From NCBI GenBank assembly GCA_963799105.1, contig CAWCVR010000011.1:1-64000 (forward strand): 64,000 nt of DNA, written 5' to 3'. The stretch comes from CAWCVR01 sp963799105. GTDB lineage: Bacteria; Acidobacteriota; Terriglobia; Bryobacterales; Bryobacteraceae. The position numbers and the translations under genes are program-made. Positions 36,935-47,517 of the stretch are shown here, piece after piece. Below the pieces are notes generated by a model, which saw nothing but the letters and a program-made list of their open reading frames with translations, was not told the origin of the DNA and did no database searches. Positions within the stretch are counted from its first letter, which is position 1. Each line of letters opens with the position of its first letter.

Positions 36935-36964
36935 GAGAACTCCGGATTTCGCCCCGCGCCGCCG

Positions 36965-36970
36965 TATAAT
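36965..36970 (+). promoter_or_regulatory. consensus -10 TATAAT directly before glmS
   Basis: A perfect TATAAT ends six bases before the glmS ATG, so transcription from it would start at or next to the A of the start codon, giving a leaderless mRNA. No ribosome site is visible before glmS, which agrees. Confidence 0.5.
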
Positions 36971-36976
36971 GATTCT

Positions 36977-38830
<1,854 letters not shown>

Positions 38831-38843
38831 GGGAGGCGGTCCC

Positions 38844-39263
38844 TTGCGGCAAGTCTCGCACCGGCTCCCGGTTTCCACCCGCGGCAAGGGGCTGTACGAA
38901 ATCACGCGCGAGGTGGCCGATTGGCTGGCGCGGCAGGGCGTCTCCCAGGGTCTGCTGACGCTCTTCGTGCAGCACACTTCGGCGTCGCTGACCATCCAGG
39001 AGAACGCCGACCCCGACGTGCTCCGCGACCTGAATGCCTTCTTCGACCGGCTGGCTCCGGAGGACAACCGCCTGTACCGTCATACGGTGGAAGGCGCCGA
39101 CGATATGCCGGCGCACATCCGGTCCGCACTGACGCTGACTTCTCTTTCCATCCCCGTGGAGGACGGCCGCCTTGCGCTGGGCGCCTGGCAGGGAATCTAC
39201 GTGTTCGAGCACCGCTCGGCGCCGCACCGCCGGAATGTGCTGCTGCACCTCCTGGGCGAGTAG
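38844..39263 (+). CDS. YjbQ / UPF0047 family protein
   Basis: The 139-residue protein has the UPF0047 signatures TLFVQHTSASLTIQENADPD and, near the C-terminus, GAWQGIYVFEHRSAPHRR. Members are small beta proteins with conserved His and some show thiamine-phosphate synthase side activity; the true role is unsettled. TTG 38844 is chosen because GGGGAGGCGG lies just upstream and it begins the conserved RQVSHRLPVSTRGKGLYEIT strand. It lies 13 bases after glmS and is probably co-transcribed. Confidence 0.88.
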   Translation: MRQVSHRLPVSTRGKGLYEITREVADWLARQGVSQGLLTLFVQHTSASLTIQENADPDVLRDLNAFFDRLAPEDNRLYRHTVEGADDMPAHIRSALTLTSLSIPVEDGRLALGAWQGIYVFEHRSAPHRRNVLLHLLGE

Positions 39264-39325
39264 GCCGGGTAGGGCGGGAAATTATGCGGCGCGCGGCGTG
39301 ACATAATAATGCACTGGAGGTTGTC

Positions 39326-39685
39326 ATGACGCCAAAAGCTACTGTGCGCCACGCCGGGGATGTGGCCATCGTCGATTTGTCTGGGAAAATCACCCTGGGG
39401 GATGGCAGCGGGCTGGTGCGCGCCACCATCAAGGAACTGCTCGGAGCGGGCAGCCGGAGCATCCTGCTGAATCTCCAGGACGTCACGTACATCGATAGCG
39501 CCGGCCTGGGCGAAATGGTCGGGTCCTACGCCACGGTCACCAGCCAGGGCGGTGCGATCAAGCTGCTGAACGTCCAGGGGAAGGTGAAAGACCTGCTGCA
39601 GGTGACCAAGCTGTACACGGTGTTCGCCACCTTCAGCGACGAAGAGTCCGCCATACGCAGCTTCGCCTCCAAGGCGTCCGCCTGA
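39326..39685 (+). CDS. STAS-domain anti-sigma factor antagonist
   Basis: The 119-residue single STAS domain of the SpoIIAA/RsbV type has the central VTYIDSAGLGEMVGSYA, whose Ser would be phosphorylated by a partner kinase and dephosphorylated to free a sigma factor or other target. GGAGG precedes ATG 39326 and a CATAAT-like -10 lies about 20 bases before the start. No kinase or phosphatase partner is adjacent. Confidence 0.88.
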   Translation: MTPKATVRHAGDVAIVDLSGKITLGDGSGLVRATIKELLGAGSRSILLNLQDVTYIDSAGLGEMVGSYATVTSQGGAIKLLNVQGKVKDLLQVTKLYTVFATFSDEESAIRSFASKASA

Positions 39686-39802
39686 CGGGCGCGGTATCGT
39701 ACCATTGACATTTCGCCTACGTGAGATCAAACCCCGGGCGGGGCTGGTGTGCCTCGCGTCCGCGGATCGGACACCGGCTGAGTCTCCGGTCGAGCTGCCC
39801 GT

Positions 39803-40465
39803 TTGAAATTGAATCCATTGAATCGAAGTGTTCCGTTCGGCTGCGCGCTCGCGCTTGCCGCCGCCCTGGTGTGCCGCGCGCAGGACGCGGCATCGGTGGC
39901 GCCGGCTGCGCCCGAACCCGATCCGGCCACGGTAACGGCCGAACCAAAACCCGTCCCCCCCGCCGATGACGTCCACAAGCCGTTCTACAAGCGGATGTTC
40001 AGCCTGGAGGCGGTGGCCGCCACAGTGCCGGGATCGGTCATCGAGCAGTTGGACGGTTGGCCCGGCGAGTGGCGCCGGACACGGTCGGGATTCGAGAAGC
40101 GCCTGGGCTCGCTATACGGGCAGTTTGTTCTCGGCGCCCTGTTCGAAGACGGCGTGAAAGCCATCCACGCGGAAGATACGCGTTATCGCAGGCTGGGCAA
40201 GGGCAACGTTTTCAAGCGAACCGGGTACGTCATCGCCGGGACGGTTGCCGCGCGCAAACCCGGCGGCGGCCACACGATCGCCTGGTCTATGGCGGCCAAC
40301 GCCTACGGAAGCTGGGCCGTCGCCACCTTGTGGAGCCCGCGCCAGTATCGCTCGGCCGTGTCCATTCTCGAATGGGGCACCGAGGGCATGGGAACCTTGG
40401 CCGGGTTTAACCTGGCGCGGGAGTTCTGGCCCGATGTCAAGGGCCTCTTTCACAAGAAGAAGTAG
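39803..40465 (+). CDS. secreted hypothetical protein
   Basis: The 220-residue protein starts at TTG 39803 with a signal-peptide-like stretch (FGCALALAAALVCRAQ), then a Pro/Ala-rich spacer (VAPAAPEPDPATVTAEPKPV) and a domain of about 150 residues with GQFVLGALFEDGVKAIHAED, RTGYVIAGTVAARKPGGGHT and ANAYGSWAVATLWSPRQYRS. I recognise this as a recurring acidobacterial envelope protein without known function. The start is uncertain. Confidence 0.55.
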   Translation: MKLNPLNRSVPFGCALALAAALVCRAQDAASVAPAAPEPDPATVTAEPKPVPPADDVHKPFYKRMFSLEAVAATVPGSVIEQLDGWPGEWRRTRSGFEKRLGSLYGQFVLGALFEDGVKAIHAEDTRYRRLGKGNVFKRTGYVIAGTVAARKPGGGHTIAWSMAANAYGSWAVATLWSPRQYRSAVSILEWGTEGMGTLAGFNLAREFWPDVKGLFHKKK

Positions 40466-40477
40466 CGCCCGGGGCGG

Positions 40478-40759
40478 TCAACCCTCGTACGGAAACCGGT
40501 TGATGGCGCGGACGCAATCCGACAGCGCATCCAGCATGGTGTGGCCCCATCCAACGGGTTTGTAGGGCGCGGTCTTTCGATTGATCTCCTTGTCCGCCTG
40601 CGCGAAGAAGCGCATGGTGGGCTCTTTGGGAGTGACGTACTCCCTGACGGTGATCAGGAACTCGATCTCTCCGGCGGCCTCCGGCTTCTTCACGGAGAAG
40701 TAGTGTATCTGCGCCAGTTCCTGCGATGGATGGGTCTGGGCGAAGCCCCAATCGGACAT
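40478..40759 (-). CDS. conserved-looking hypothetical protein
   Basis: The 93-residue soluble protein has a mixed alpha/beta pattern (IEFLITVREYVTPKEPTMRF, then GWGHTMLDALSDCVRAINRF). No signal peptide or membrane helix. It is convergent with the gene ending at 40465 and lies 9 bases downstream of the UvrC-like gene on the same strand, so the two may form a unit. Function unknown. Confidence 0.55.
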   Translation of the reverse strand: MSDWGFAQTHPSQELAQIHYFSVKKPEAAGEIEFLITVREYVTPKEPTMRFFAQADKEINRKTAPYKPVGWGHTMLDALSDCVRAINRFPYEG

Positions 40760-40767
40760 GCCCTACA

Positions 40768-41877
40768 TCATAACGTGTGGCGGGCCACGCGAGACACGGC
40801 GTTCACCAGCTTGCGGTACGGGATGTCCTGGTACGTGTCGAAGCTCAGCCACTCGCCGTCGCGCCAGCTCGAGTAATACCAGCGGGACAGAAGCGCCAGG
40901 TATTCCCGCCGCTCGCGGACGGTGTGCCGGCGCGGTCCGGCGGCGGCAAGAATCTCGCGCAACGCGTAGTCGAGCGGAACCGGTTTGCCCTCGTGGACTT
41001 CGAAACTCAGGCGTCGCGGCCCCAGCCAGTCTCCCTCGCGCACGAGCCAGAGTTCGACCGCTTCGGGAACCACGGACCGGGTAATGGCCACGCCATTCAG
41101 CCGGTCCACATCGCCGGCCAGTTCGTCGCGCAGCTTCAGAACATCCTGGACTTTTTCGAGCCGCTTGTGCTGGCGGGCGGCCTCTTCGAACAGCATTTCC
41201 TCGCTGAGACGGTCGCGCGACCGCTCGATCGAATCCAGCAACGAACGGCCGCCCGAGCGCAGGAACTGCGCCGCGCGCTCCGCTTCGTTGCGATACTCGG
41301 CCGGGCCCACCACCTGCTGGCAGGGGCGCAGACACATTCCCATTTCGCCGTAGATGCAGCCGGGGTGGCCGGGCGAAGGGACCAGGTCCTCCTGGCATCG
41401 CCGCACCTGGAACAGGTCCAGGAATTGCCCCTCGAAACGCTCCGCCGAGGCGCGCGAGCGGAACGGTCCGAAATGCAGGCCGGCCGAACGCCTCAGATGC
41501 GTGGTGACATGGCTGCGCGGGAATTCGTTGGACAGAACGACGCGGACATACGGCGGCATGCGCAAACGGACGACATCGAGGTACTCCTCCGGAAACAGCC
41601 GCCGGGCCTCTTCATAGAGCGTCACGCCGGACTCGAATGCCGACCCCGTCAACTGGTACTCGATCCGCCGCACGGTATGACGCAGGTTCAGAAGCCGCGA
41701 CGGCCCATCGCGCTCCCGCAGCATGCGCAGCAGCCGCCGCCGCAGAAAGGCCGTCTTCGAGAGATGCGGGCCGCCTTCCTTGGGCCAGAGGACGAAAACC
41801 GCGGGCTGGTTCGGCACGCCTTCCAGGGCCGCGTCGAGCTGGGCCAGGTCTTCGGAAACTTCGATGACCGCCGTCAT
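40768..41877 (-). CDS. UvrC-like protein without nuclease domain
   Basis: The 369-residue homologue of the N-terminal half of the excinuclease subunit UvrC. Recognisable are a degenerate GIY-YIG-like start (PAVFVLWPKEGGPHLSKTAF, without the catalytic Tyr pair), the UvrC middle block GPFRSRASAERFEGQFLDLF with CIYGEMGMCLRPCQ, and a UVR coiled-coil motif (LSEEMLFEEAARQHKRLEKV). The RNase H-like and helix-hairpin-helix domains that cut the 5' side are absent. It may modulate nucleotide excision repair or act elsewhere. ATG 41877 is preferred; GTG 41913 would extend into low-complexity repeat sequence. Confidence 0.7.
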   Translation of the reverse strand: MTAVIEVSEDLAQLDAALEGVPNQPAVFVLWPKEGGPHLSKTAFLRRRLLRMLRERDGPSRLLNLRHTVRRIEYQLTGSAFESGVTLYEEARRLFPEEYLDVVRLRMPPYVRVVLSNEFPRSHVTTHLRRSAGLHFGPFRSRASAERFEGQFLDLFQVRRCQEDLVPSPGHPGCIYGEMGMCLRPCQQVVGPAEYRNEAERAAQFLRSGGRSLLDSIERSRDRLSEEMLFEEAARQHKRLEKVQDVLKLRDELAGDVDRLNGVAITRSVVPEAVELWLVREGDWLGPRRLSFEVHEGKPVPLDYALREILAAAGPRRHTVRERREYLALLSRWYYSSWRDGEWLSFDTYQDIPYRKLVNAVSRVARHTL

Positions 41878-41937
41878 CCCCGCATCCCATCGCGGCGCGC
41901 GTGCCGGCCGCACCCGCGCGTCGTGGCTCCCGAGGAG

Positions 41938-42478
41938 CCCGGCTCCGGACGCCTTTCGGCGCGGCGTGCGGCGCCGAGCCCGGGATGCCTTTCGGCGCGG
42001 TGTGGGCGGGGCCGAGTGCCGACCGGCGCGCGGCGCCGGGTCCGGGATGCCTTTCGGCGCGGCCCGTGGCGCGGAGCCCGGAGTGCCGACCGGCGCGGTG
42101 TGCGGCGCCGGGCCCGGGATGCCTTTCGACGCGGCCCGTGGCGCGGAGCCCGGAGTGCCGACCGGCGCGGTGTGCGGCGCCGGGCCCGGGATGCCTTTCG
42201 ACGCGGCGTGCGGCGCCCGGGTCCGGGTGCCTTTCGGCGCAGCGTGCGGCGCCGGGCCCGGGATGCCTTTCGGCGCGGCGTGCGGCGCCCGGCTCCGGAT
42301 GCGTTTCGGCGCGGCCCGTGGCGCCGGGCCCAGAATGCCTTTCGGCGCGGCCCGTGGCGCGGAGCCCGGAGTGCCGACCGGCGCGGTGTGCGGCGCCGGG
42401 CCCGGGATACCTTTCGGCGCAGCCTGCGGCGCCCGGCTCAGGATGCCGTCCGGCGCGGCCCGCGGCGCCTTCGGGATC
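41938..42478. repeat. 36-bp minisatellite, about 15 units
   Basis: This very GC-rich tract between thrS and the UvrC-like gene is built of a 36-base unit that, read on the plus strand, gives variants of GMPFGAACGAGP, GVPTGAVCGAGP and GMPFDAARGAEP. A higher-order alternation of two unit types is visible between about 42040 and 42180. All six frames stay largely open because of composition, but none joins cleanly to either neighbour, so I treat it as non-coding tandem repeat. Confidence 0.8.
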
Positions 42479-42488
42479 TGCGCGCATG

Positions 42489-44423
42489 CTACTCCGAAAC
42501 GGCTTTGGAATCGATGAGCGCGCGGATACCGGCCAGGAACTCGTCCAGCGTCTTGGCGCCCTGATCGCCGTGCTTGCGGTTGCGCACCCCCACCTGGCCG
42601 CTCTGCTGCTCGCGGTCTCCCACCACCAGCATGTAGGGGATCTTCTGCAACTGCGCTTCGCGAATCTTGAGGTTGACCTTCTCGCTACGCTCGTCGATGG
42701 TCACGCGGATGCCGGAGGCTTCGAGGCGGTCCCGGATGCCGCGGGCGAATTCCGTCTGCCGGTCCGTGATCGGCAGCACGGTGGCCTGCACCGGCGCCAG
42801 CCACAGCGGAAACGCTCCGGCGTACAGCTCGATGAGGTAGGAGATCATGCGCTCCATGGTGCTCACGATGGCGCGGTGGATCATCACCGGGCGGTGCTCC
42901 TTGCCATCGGCGCCCACGTAGGTCAGCGCGAACTGGTTGGGCAGGTGAAAATCCACCTGGATGGTCGAATAGGTTTCCTCGTGCCCCATCACGTCGGCAA
43001 GCTGGATGTCGAGTTTCGGACCGTAGAAAGCGGCCTCGCCGGGGGCCTCCTTGTACGGCAGGCCGAGCGCGTCCATGGCCTCCCGCAGGACGCGTTCGCC
43101 GAGGGCCCACATCTCCTCGTTGTCGACGTACTTCTCCTTGTTGGCTTTGTCGTGCAGCGAAAGCCGGTAGCTGTATTCGGTGATGCCCAGGTCGCGGTAG
43201 GTGGATTCCACCAGCTTCATGACCTTGGTGAACTCTTCCTTGATCTGCTCCGGAGTGCAGAAAATATGCGCGTCGTTGAGCGTCATGCAGCGCACGCGGC
43301 TGAGGCCGCTCAGCGCCCCCGACCGCTCGTAGCGGTACATGGTGCCCAGTTCGGCGATCTTCACCGGAAGGTCGCGGTAGCTGCGCTGCTTCGAATCGAA
43401 AACCAGGATGTGATGCGGGCAGTTCATGGGCCGCAGGACCATCTGTTCGGTCTCGAGATCCATGACCGGAAACATGTCTTCGTGGTAATGTTCCCAGTGG
43501 CCCGAGCGCTTGTAGAGGTCCACCTTGGCGATGTCGGGCGTGTAGACATGCTGGTATCCCAGCGCCCGCTCCTTCTCCAGGATGTACTCTTCGAGCAGCC
43601 GCCGGATGGTGGCGCCTTTGGGGAGCCAGAGCGGCAGGCCCGCGCCCACGATCTCGTTCACGGTGAACAGTTCGAGGTCTTTGCCGAGGCGGCGATGGTC
43701 GCGGCGCTTGGCGTCCTCGAGCCGGTTGAGGTAGTCTTCCAGATCCTGCTTCGAGAAGAACGCGGCGCCGTAGATGCGCTGCAACTGCTTGTTGTGCTCG
43801 TTGCCTTTCCAATAAGCGCCGGCGATGGACAGCAGTTTGAATGCCTTGAGTTTGGACGTACTGGGCACGTGCGGTCCGCGGCAGAAATCGATGAAATGCG
43901 GGCCGAGCTTATATTCCGAGAACACCTCGCCGGCGCGTTCGGCGATCAGCTCGCATTTCATCCAGGCGTCGGCGTACTTCCTGAGGCCGTCGTCCTTGGC
44001 GGTGTAGACGCGTTCGTAGGGCACGTTGCGCGCCTGGATCTCCCACATTTTCTTTTCGATCTTCTCCAGATCCTCGGGCGTGAAGGGGGTGGCGCGGTCG
44101 AAATCGTAGTAGAAGCCGTTCTCGATGGGCGGGCCGATGCCGAGCTTGGTTTCGGGATAGAGTTCCAGCACCGCCGCCGCCAGGAGGTGGGCCGTGGAAT
44201 GGCGGTATACTTCGAGCGACTCGGGGTTTTTGGAGGTGAGGATTTCGACTTTGGCGTCGGCATCGATAGGGCGCGCGAGGTCGTAGAGTTCGCCGTTCAC
44301 ACGGGCGACGATGGCGGCATCGGCGAGCCGCGGGCTGATAGCGCGGGCGACATCCAAGGGGCTGGAACCGGCGGGGACGGGTTTCCGGCTGCCGTCGGGC
44401 AATGTAATCTGAATTTCACTCAT
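42489..44423 (-). CDS. thrS: threonyl-tRNA synthetase
   Basis: The 644-residue class II synthetase charges tRNA-Thr. It has an N-terminal TGS domain (1-60), an editing domain with HSTAHLLAAAVLELYP near residue 75, the catalytic core (motif 2-like YRYERSGALSGLSRVRCMTL near 365, MNCPHH near 330) and a C-terminal anticodon-binding domain with LPITDRQTEFARGIRDRL. Length is normal. A TGCTACGCTG extended -10-like site lies 10 bases before the start. Transcription is towards the minisatellite. Confidence 0.97.
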   Translation of the reverse strand: MSEIQITLPDGSRKPVPAGSSPLDVARAISPRLADAAIVARVNGELYDLARPIDADAKVEILTSKNPESLEVYRHSTAHLLAAAVLELYPETKLGIGPPIENGFYYDFDRATPFTPEDLEKIEKKMWEIQARNVPYERVYTAKDDGLRKYADAWMKCELIAERAGEVFSEYKLGPHFIDFCRGPHVPSTSKLKAFKLLSIAGAYWKGNEHNKQLQRIYGAAFFSKQDLEDYLNRLEDAKRRDHRRLGKDLELFTVNEIVGAGLPLWLPKGATIRRLLEEYILEKERALGYQHVYTPDIAKVDLYKRSGHWEHYHEDMFPVMDLETEQMVLRPMNCPHHILVFDSKQRSYRDLPVKIAELGTMYRYERSGALSGLSRVRCMTLNDAHIFCTPEQIKEEFTKVMKLVESTYRDLGITEYSYRLSLHDKANKEKYVDNEEMWALGERVLREAMDALGLPYKEAPGEAAFYGPKLDIQLADVMGHEETYSTIQVDFHLPNQFALTYVGADGKEHRPVMIHRAIVSTMERMISYLIELYAGAFPLWLAPVQATVLPITDRQTEFARGIRDRLEASGIRVTIDERSEKVNLKIREAQLQKIPYMLVVGDREQQSGQVGVRNRKHGDQGAKTLDEFLAGIRALIDSKAVSE

Positions 44424-44433
44424 AGGGAAATCT

Positions 44434-44443
44434 CAGCGTAGCA
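44434..44443 (-). promoter_or_regulatory. candidate extended -10 TGCTACGCTG before thrS
   Basis: Read on the minus strand this 10-mer ends 10 bases before the thrS ATG and matches the TGCTANNCTG pattern seen before other genes in the window. Confidence 0.35.
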
Positions 44444-44587
44444 TCTCTCGATTTGGCATGGCTTCCGTCCCCGCGGCGGATCTTCGGGGACGGCGCCGCC
44501 GGGCACGGGGTTGACGGGCGGGGTTGGGGGGGGTTGGCGGACCGGGCAAACATCCGGCCCCGGTTGTTATCATAGGATCACGTTCTC

Positions 44588-45208
44588 ATGCCCGTATCCA
44601 GCCAAGCCGGGATTGACGACGCCACCCTGGTGGCGCAGACACGCGACGGCGATGCGCGCGCGTTCAGCGAACTCGTCAGGCGCTATGAGGGCAAGGTCTT
44701 CCGTCTGGCGCACCATGTCACGCAGAACCGTGAGGACGCCGAGGACGTGCTGCAGGAGACGTTTCTCAAGGCTTACGAGCATCTGGACCAGTTCCGGGGC
44801 GACTCGAAGTTTTACACCTGGATTGTGCGTATCGCGGTCAACCAGGCGCTGATGAAACTCCGCCGCCGGAAGAGCGATAAGGCTGTGTCGCTCGATGAAA
44901 CCATCGATACCGGCGAAGACACCCTCATTCGCGAGATTGCCGGATGGGACGAAAATGCGGAGCAGCAGTATTCGAGGGAAGAACTCGGCGGGATTCTGGA
45001 TTCGGCGGTGCAGAGCCTGGAGCCGCTGTACCGGTCGGTTTTTGTGCTGCGGGATATCGAAGACCTTTCCACCGAAGAGACGGCGGAAGCGTTGGACCTC
45101 TCCGTGCCTGCCGTGAAGAGCCGGTTATTGCGGGCCCGCCTGCAACTGCGTGAGAAGCTGACCCGCTATTTCAAGCGTAAGGGAGACGACCTCTTTGCTT
45201 ACCTGTAA
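44588..45208 (+). CDS. ECF-type RNA polymerase sigma factor
   Basis: The 206-residue sigma factor of the RpoE class has region 2 seen as FSELVRRYEGKVFRLAHHVT and DAEDVLQETFLKAYEHLDQF, and region 4 as YRSVFVLRDIEDLSTEETAE followed by the recognition helix LDLSVPAVKSRLLRARLQLR. The linker between them is about 45 residues, longer than average (DETIDTGEDTLIREIAGWDE). Its stop overlaps the anti-sigma gene by 14 bases, the usual arrangement. Its regulon cannot be inferred here. Confidence 0.93.
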   Translation: MPVSSQAGIDDATLVAQTRDGDARAFSELVRRYEGKVFRLAHHVTQNREDAEDVLQETFLKAYEHLDQFRGDSKFYTWIVRIAVNQALMKLRRRKSDKAVSLDETIDTGEDTLIREIAGWDENAEQQYSREELGGILDSAVQSLEPLYRSVFVLRDIEDLSTEETAEALDLSVPAVKSRLLRARLQLREKLTRYFKRKGDDLFAYL

Positions 45209-45437
45209 GGATTTTCTGCGCGAGCTGAGCGAGTTTCTGGACGAGAACATCGATGCGGAAATCCGGGCGAAGCTGGAACGGCACATGACCGAGTGCCCCA
45301 ACTGTTGGGTGATTGCCGACACCACGCGCAGGACCATCAAGATCTACAAGGGCATGGACCCGAATCCGATTCCGAAGGACGTGGAAGAGCGGTTGATGCA
45401 GGCTCTCGAGCGGAAGATGGCGTCCGAACGGAAATAG
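45195..45437 (+). CDS. zinc-finger anti-sigma factor
   Basis: The 80-residue protein begins CKDFLRELSEFLDENIDAEI and contains HMTECPNC, the Hx3Cx2C zinc-binding anti-sigma (ZAS) motif. It should hold the preceding sigma factor inactive. It has no membrane helix, so it is a soluble ZAS protein that probably senses a cytoplasmic signal such as thiol oxidation, by analogy with RsrA. The start is TTG 45195, translationally coupled to the sigma gene. Confidence 0.85.
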   Translation: MLTCKDFLRELSEFLDENIDAEIRAKLERHMTECPNCWVIADTTRRTIKIYKGMDPNPIPKDVEERLMQALERKMASERK

Positions 45438-45479
45438 GGGGGTTAGGGGATCGGTCCCGCAAGTCACCCCCGTTCCCAA

Positions 45480-47408
45480 TCACTTTACCGATATGGTGAC
45501 ACTCGGCTGGCTGCGCCGGGAAGTAGTCGCGGCGCCCACCGAGACGGTTAGCGAGACGGCCGCGCCGGTTGAGACGGTTGGCGGAATGATGGCATTGATC
45601 TGGACGAGGCCCGCCACGGCCCCCGGCGCCGCGCCGGCGTAGCTGACCACGGCGGGCTGGCCGGCGATGTCCACGCGGACGGTATTGTCGGCCAGCGCAG
45701 CCGCGGCCGTGGCGACCACGCCATCGCCGACCGGAATTGCCAGATCGCCCATTCCCGTCGCATAGATCAGGATCGTAGAGCCCCGCGCCGCGGCGTTCTT
45801 GGCGGAATTGATGGAGTAGGTCTGGGAGGTGTTGTCGTAGTCGAGCACGGCAGCCTGTCCTTGTCCCAGGCCGCCGAAGGTGAAGGCGCCCGGATCCTCC
45901 TGGATCACCATGACATTGAACGGCTGTGTCGCGGCGGCGGGAGTGGTGTTTGTATTGAGCACCTGGACGGACACCGCGGGGTTCGTGGTGTTGATGATCG
46001 CAGCCACCGCGACCGGCACAATGGCATTGATCTGATTGTTCGAAACCATGATGATGGGGGCATAGACGAGCATGCTATTGCCGATGAAGAACGCCACTTG
46101 GATTCCGTTCAGGATATTCGGAAATGCCTGCGGAGATCCGGTTGGGGCGGCCGTGGTGACCTGGCTGGGCCCGAGATTCTGACCGAAGATCGAGATGATC
46201 TCCCGTGGAGAAACCGTGGTGGTGCCCATGGCTACGGGGTCCACGTTGGTTCCGGTCCATACGGAAGTGGACAGGTAGCTGGCGGCGTTTACCACGGAAG
46301 TAATCAGGGGAACTGTGGGATCGCTCACTATGAACAGGGTGGTCACCGGCGCCTGCGACGGATTGTTGGGTGGGGGGGGGTTGGTCACCGCCAGGGTCCA
46401 CACTCCGGGATTGGCCAGGTATCCGCTGTTCACGGTAGCCTGGAGAACCTGGCGGCTGAGCAGCGTCGACGGCAGCGCGACGGGAGGATTGTCGCCCTGC
46501 TGCAACGTCACCACCGACGTGCTGAAGAAGTTGTCCCCGTAAAGAGTGATGATGGGGTTGACGACCGGTCCCGCGATCACGCTGGAGGGGAATATGGAAT
46601 TCAGGATCGGCGGCCCTGCCGAGACCACCAGGTTGACCAGGACCACGGCGCTGCCATTGGCCGCGCTGGTGGCGGCGACGGTGACGGTGCCCCCATAGCT
46701 GCCTGGGTTCAGTGCCTGCAAGGTCGCCAGGTCGAGGGTCACCACGATTGGCACGTAGGACCCCGACAGGGCCACGCCGCTGGTTTGCACGGTCGGTAAC
46801 TGGTTGGAGGTGCTCACGCGCAGCCACACCGACGTTTTCGACGACACGTTGGCCGCCGTCACGTTGAAGGGGATGATCCCGCCGTTGGAAGAGACGTCCA
46901 GTTCCGCCGACACCGGTTGCGCCCCGGTGGTGCCGGTGGTGTAGCTGAAGGTCAAAGTCGGAGAACTCGTTCCCGACGCAGGGGGAGTGTAGTTGGAGGA
47001 CGACGAACTCACCGCAAGGGTGGAGGGTGGATTGGAGATCAGAAGATTGACCGAAACCACGGCTGGGTTGCTGCTGGCCGGGGTGGTGTTGACGGTGATG
47101 GTTCCCACGTAGCTTCCAGGCGACATGCTGGTTGGGTTGACCACTACAGACAGAGCCAATGGCGCGTAGCCGGAAGCCGGAGTCACCGTCAGCCAGCCCT
47201 GCGGAGTCGAGTTGAACGACACTGTCAGCGGCAGGGTGCTGATGGAGGCGGGAAGCGACACCGTGACTTTGGCCGCGGCCGGATAGGTGGAGCTATTGAT
47301 CTGATAGCTGAAACTCAGGGACCCGGGCGTTGCCGTAGGGCCGGTTGATTGCCCATATGCACACCAGGTTGACAACACCAGCGATACCAAGAAATTTGCG
47401 CTCTTCAT
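45480..47408 (-). CDS. secreted Ig/TIG-domain protein with Solibacter C-terminal domain
   Basis: The 642-residue protein has a signal peptide (FLVSLVLSTWCAYGQ), two or three beta-sandwich repeats with the pattern 'SPGSYVGTITVNTTPASSNP...VVSVNLLIS' (BACON-like), an IPT/TIG domain (LNSIFPSSVIAGPVVNPIIT, ITLYGDNFFSTSVVTLQQGD), and a long TIGR03437-type end (VVNAASYLS, ISIFGQNLGPSQV, ILIYATGMGDLAIPVGDGVV). BACON and TIG domains often bind carbohydrate or mucin-like surfaces. It is preceded by the terminator of the actin-like module and appears to be a separate unit. Confidence 0.75.
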   Translation of the reverse strand: MKSANFLVSLVLSTWCAYGQSTGPTATPGSLSFSYQINSSTYPAAAKVTVSLPASISTLPLTVSFNSTPQGWLTVTPASGYAPLALSVVVNPTSMSPGSYVGTITVNTTPASSNPAVVSVNLLISNPPSTLAVSSSSSNYTPPASGTSSPTLTFSYTTGTTGAQPVSAELDVSSNGGIIPFNVTAANVSSKTSVWLRVSTSNQLPTVQTSGVALSGSYVPIVVTLDLATLQALNPGSYGGTVTVAATSAANGSAVVLVNLVVSAGPPILNSIFPSSVIAGPVVNPIITLYGDNFFSTSVVTLQQGDNPPVALPSTLLSRQVLQATVNSGYLANPGVWTLAVTNPPPPNNPSQAPVTTLFIVSDPTVPLITSVVNAASYLSTSVWTGTNVDPVAMGTTTVSPREIISIFGQNLGPSQVTTAAPTGSPQAFPNILNGIQVAFFIGNSMLVYAPIIMVSNNQINAIVPVAVAAIINTTNPAVSVQVLNTNTTPAAATQPFNVMVIQEDPGAFTFGGLGQGQAAVLDYDNTSQTYSINSAKNAAARGSTILIYATGMGDLAIPVGDGVVATAAAALADNTVRVDIAGQPAVVSYAGAAPGAVAGLVQINAIIPPTVSTGAAVSLTVSVGAATTSRRSQPSVTISVK

Positions 47409-47463
47409 AGCACACTCTCTCAGTATCTGATCGGCTGGATTCTCAAAAACTATAGACCGGCAG

Positions 47464-47503
47464 GAAAAAACCGGAAGGCGGTCCCAGGCCGGCTGGGGCC
47501 GCC
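47464..47503 (-). terminator. rho-independent terminator of the actin-like module
   Basis: On the minus strand GGCGG-C-CCCAG pairs with CTGGG-A-CCGCC around a CCGGC loop (47477-47503), followed after a few bases by a T-run. It lies about 15 bases after the stop of the actin-like gene, closing the three-gene unit. Confidence 0.8.
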
Positions 47504-47517
47504 ATCCGTCGTCTGCC

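Noticed and set aside
41938..42478. Tandem repeat considered as a CRISPR array
   Set aside because: Units are contiguous without unique spacers and there are no cas genes.
41901..44441. 846-codon plus-strand open frame through the minisatellite and opposite thrS
   Set aside because: It combines tandem-repeat sequence with antisense of a certain thrS gene; no ribosome site or family resemblance.
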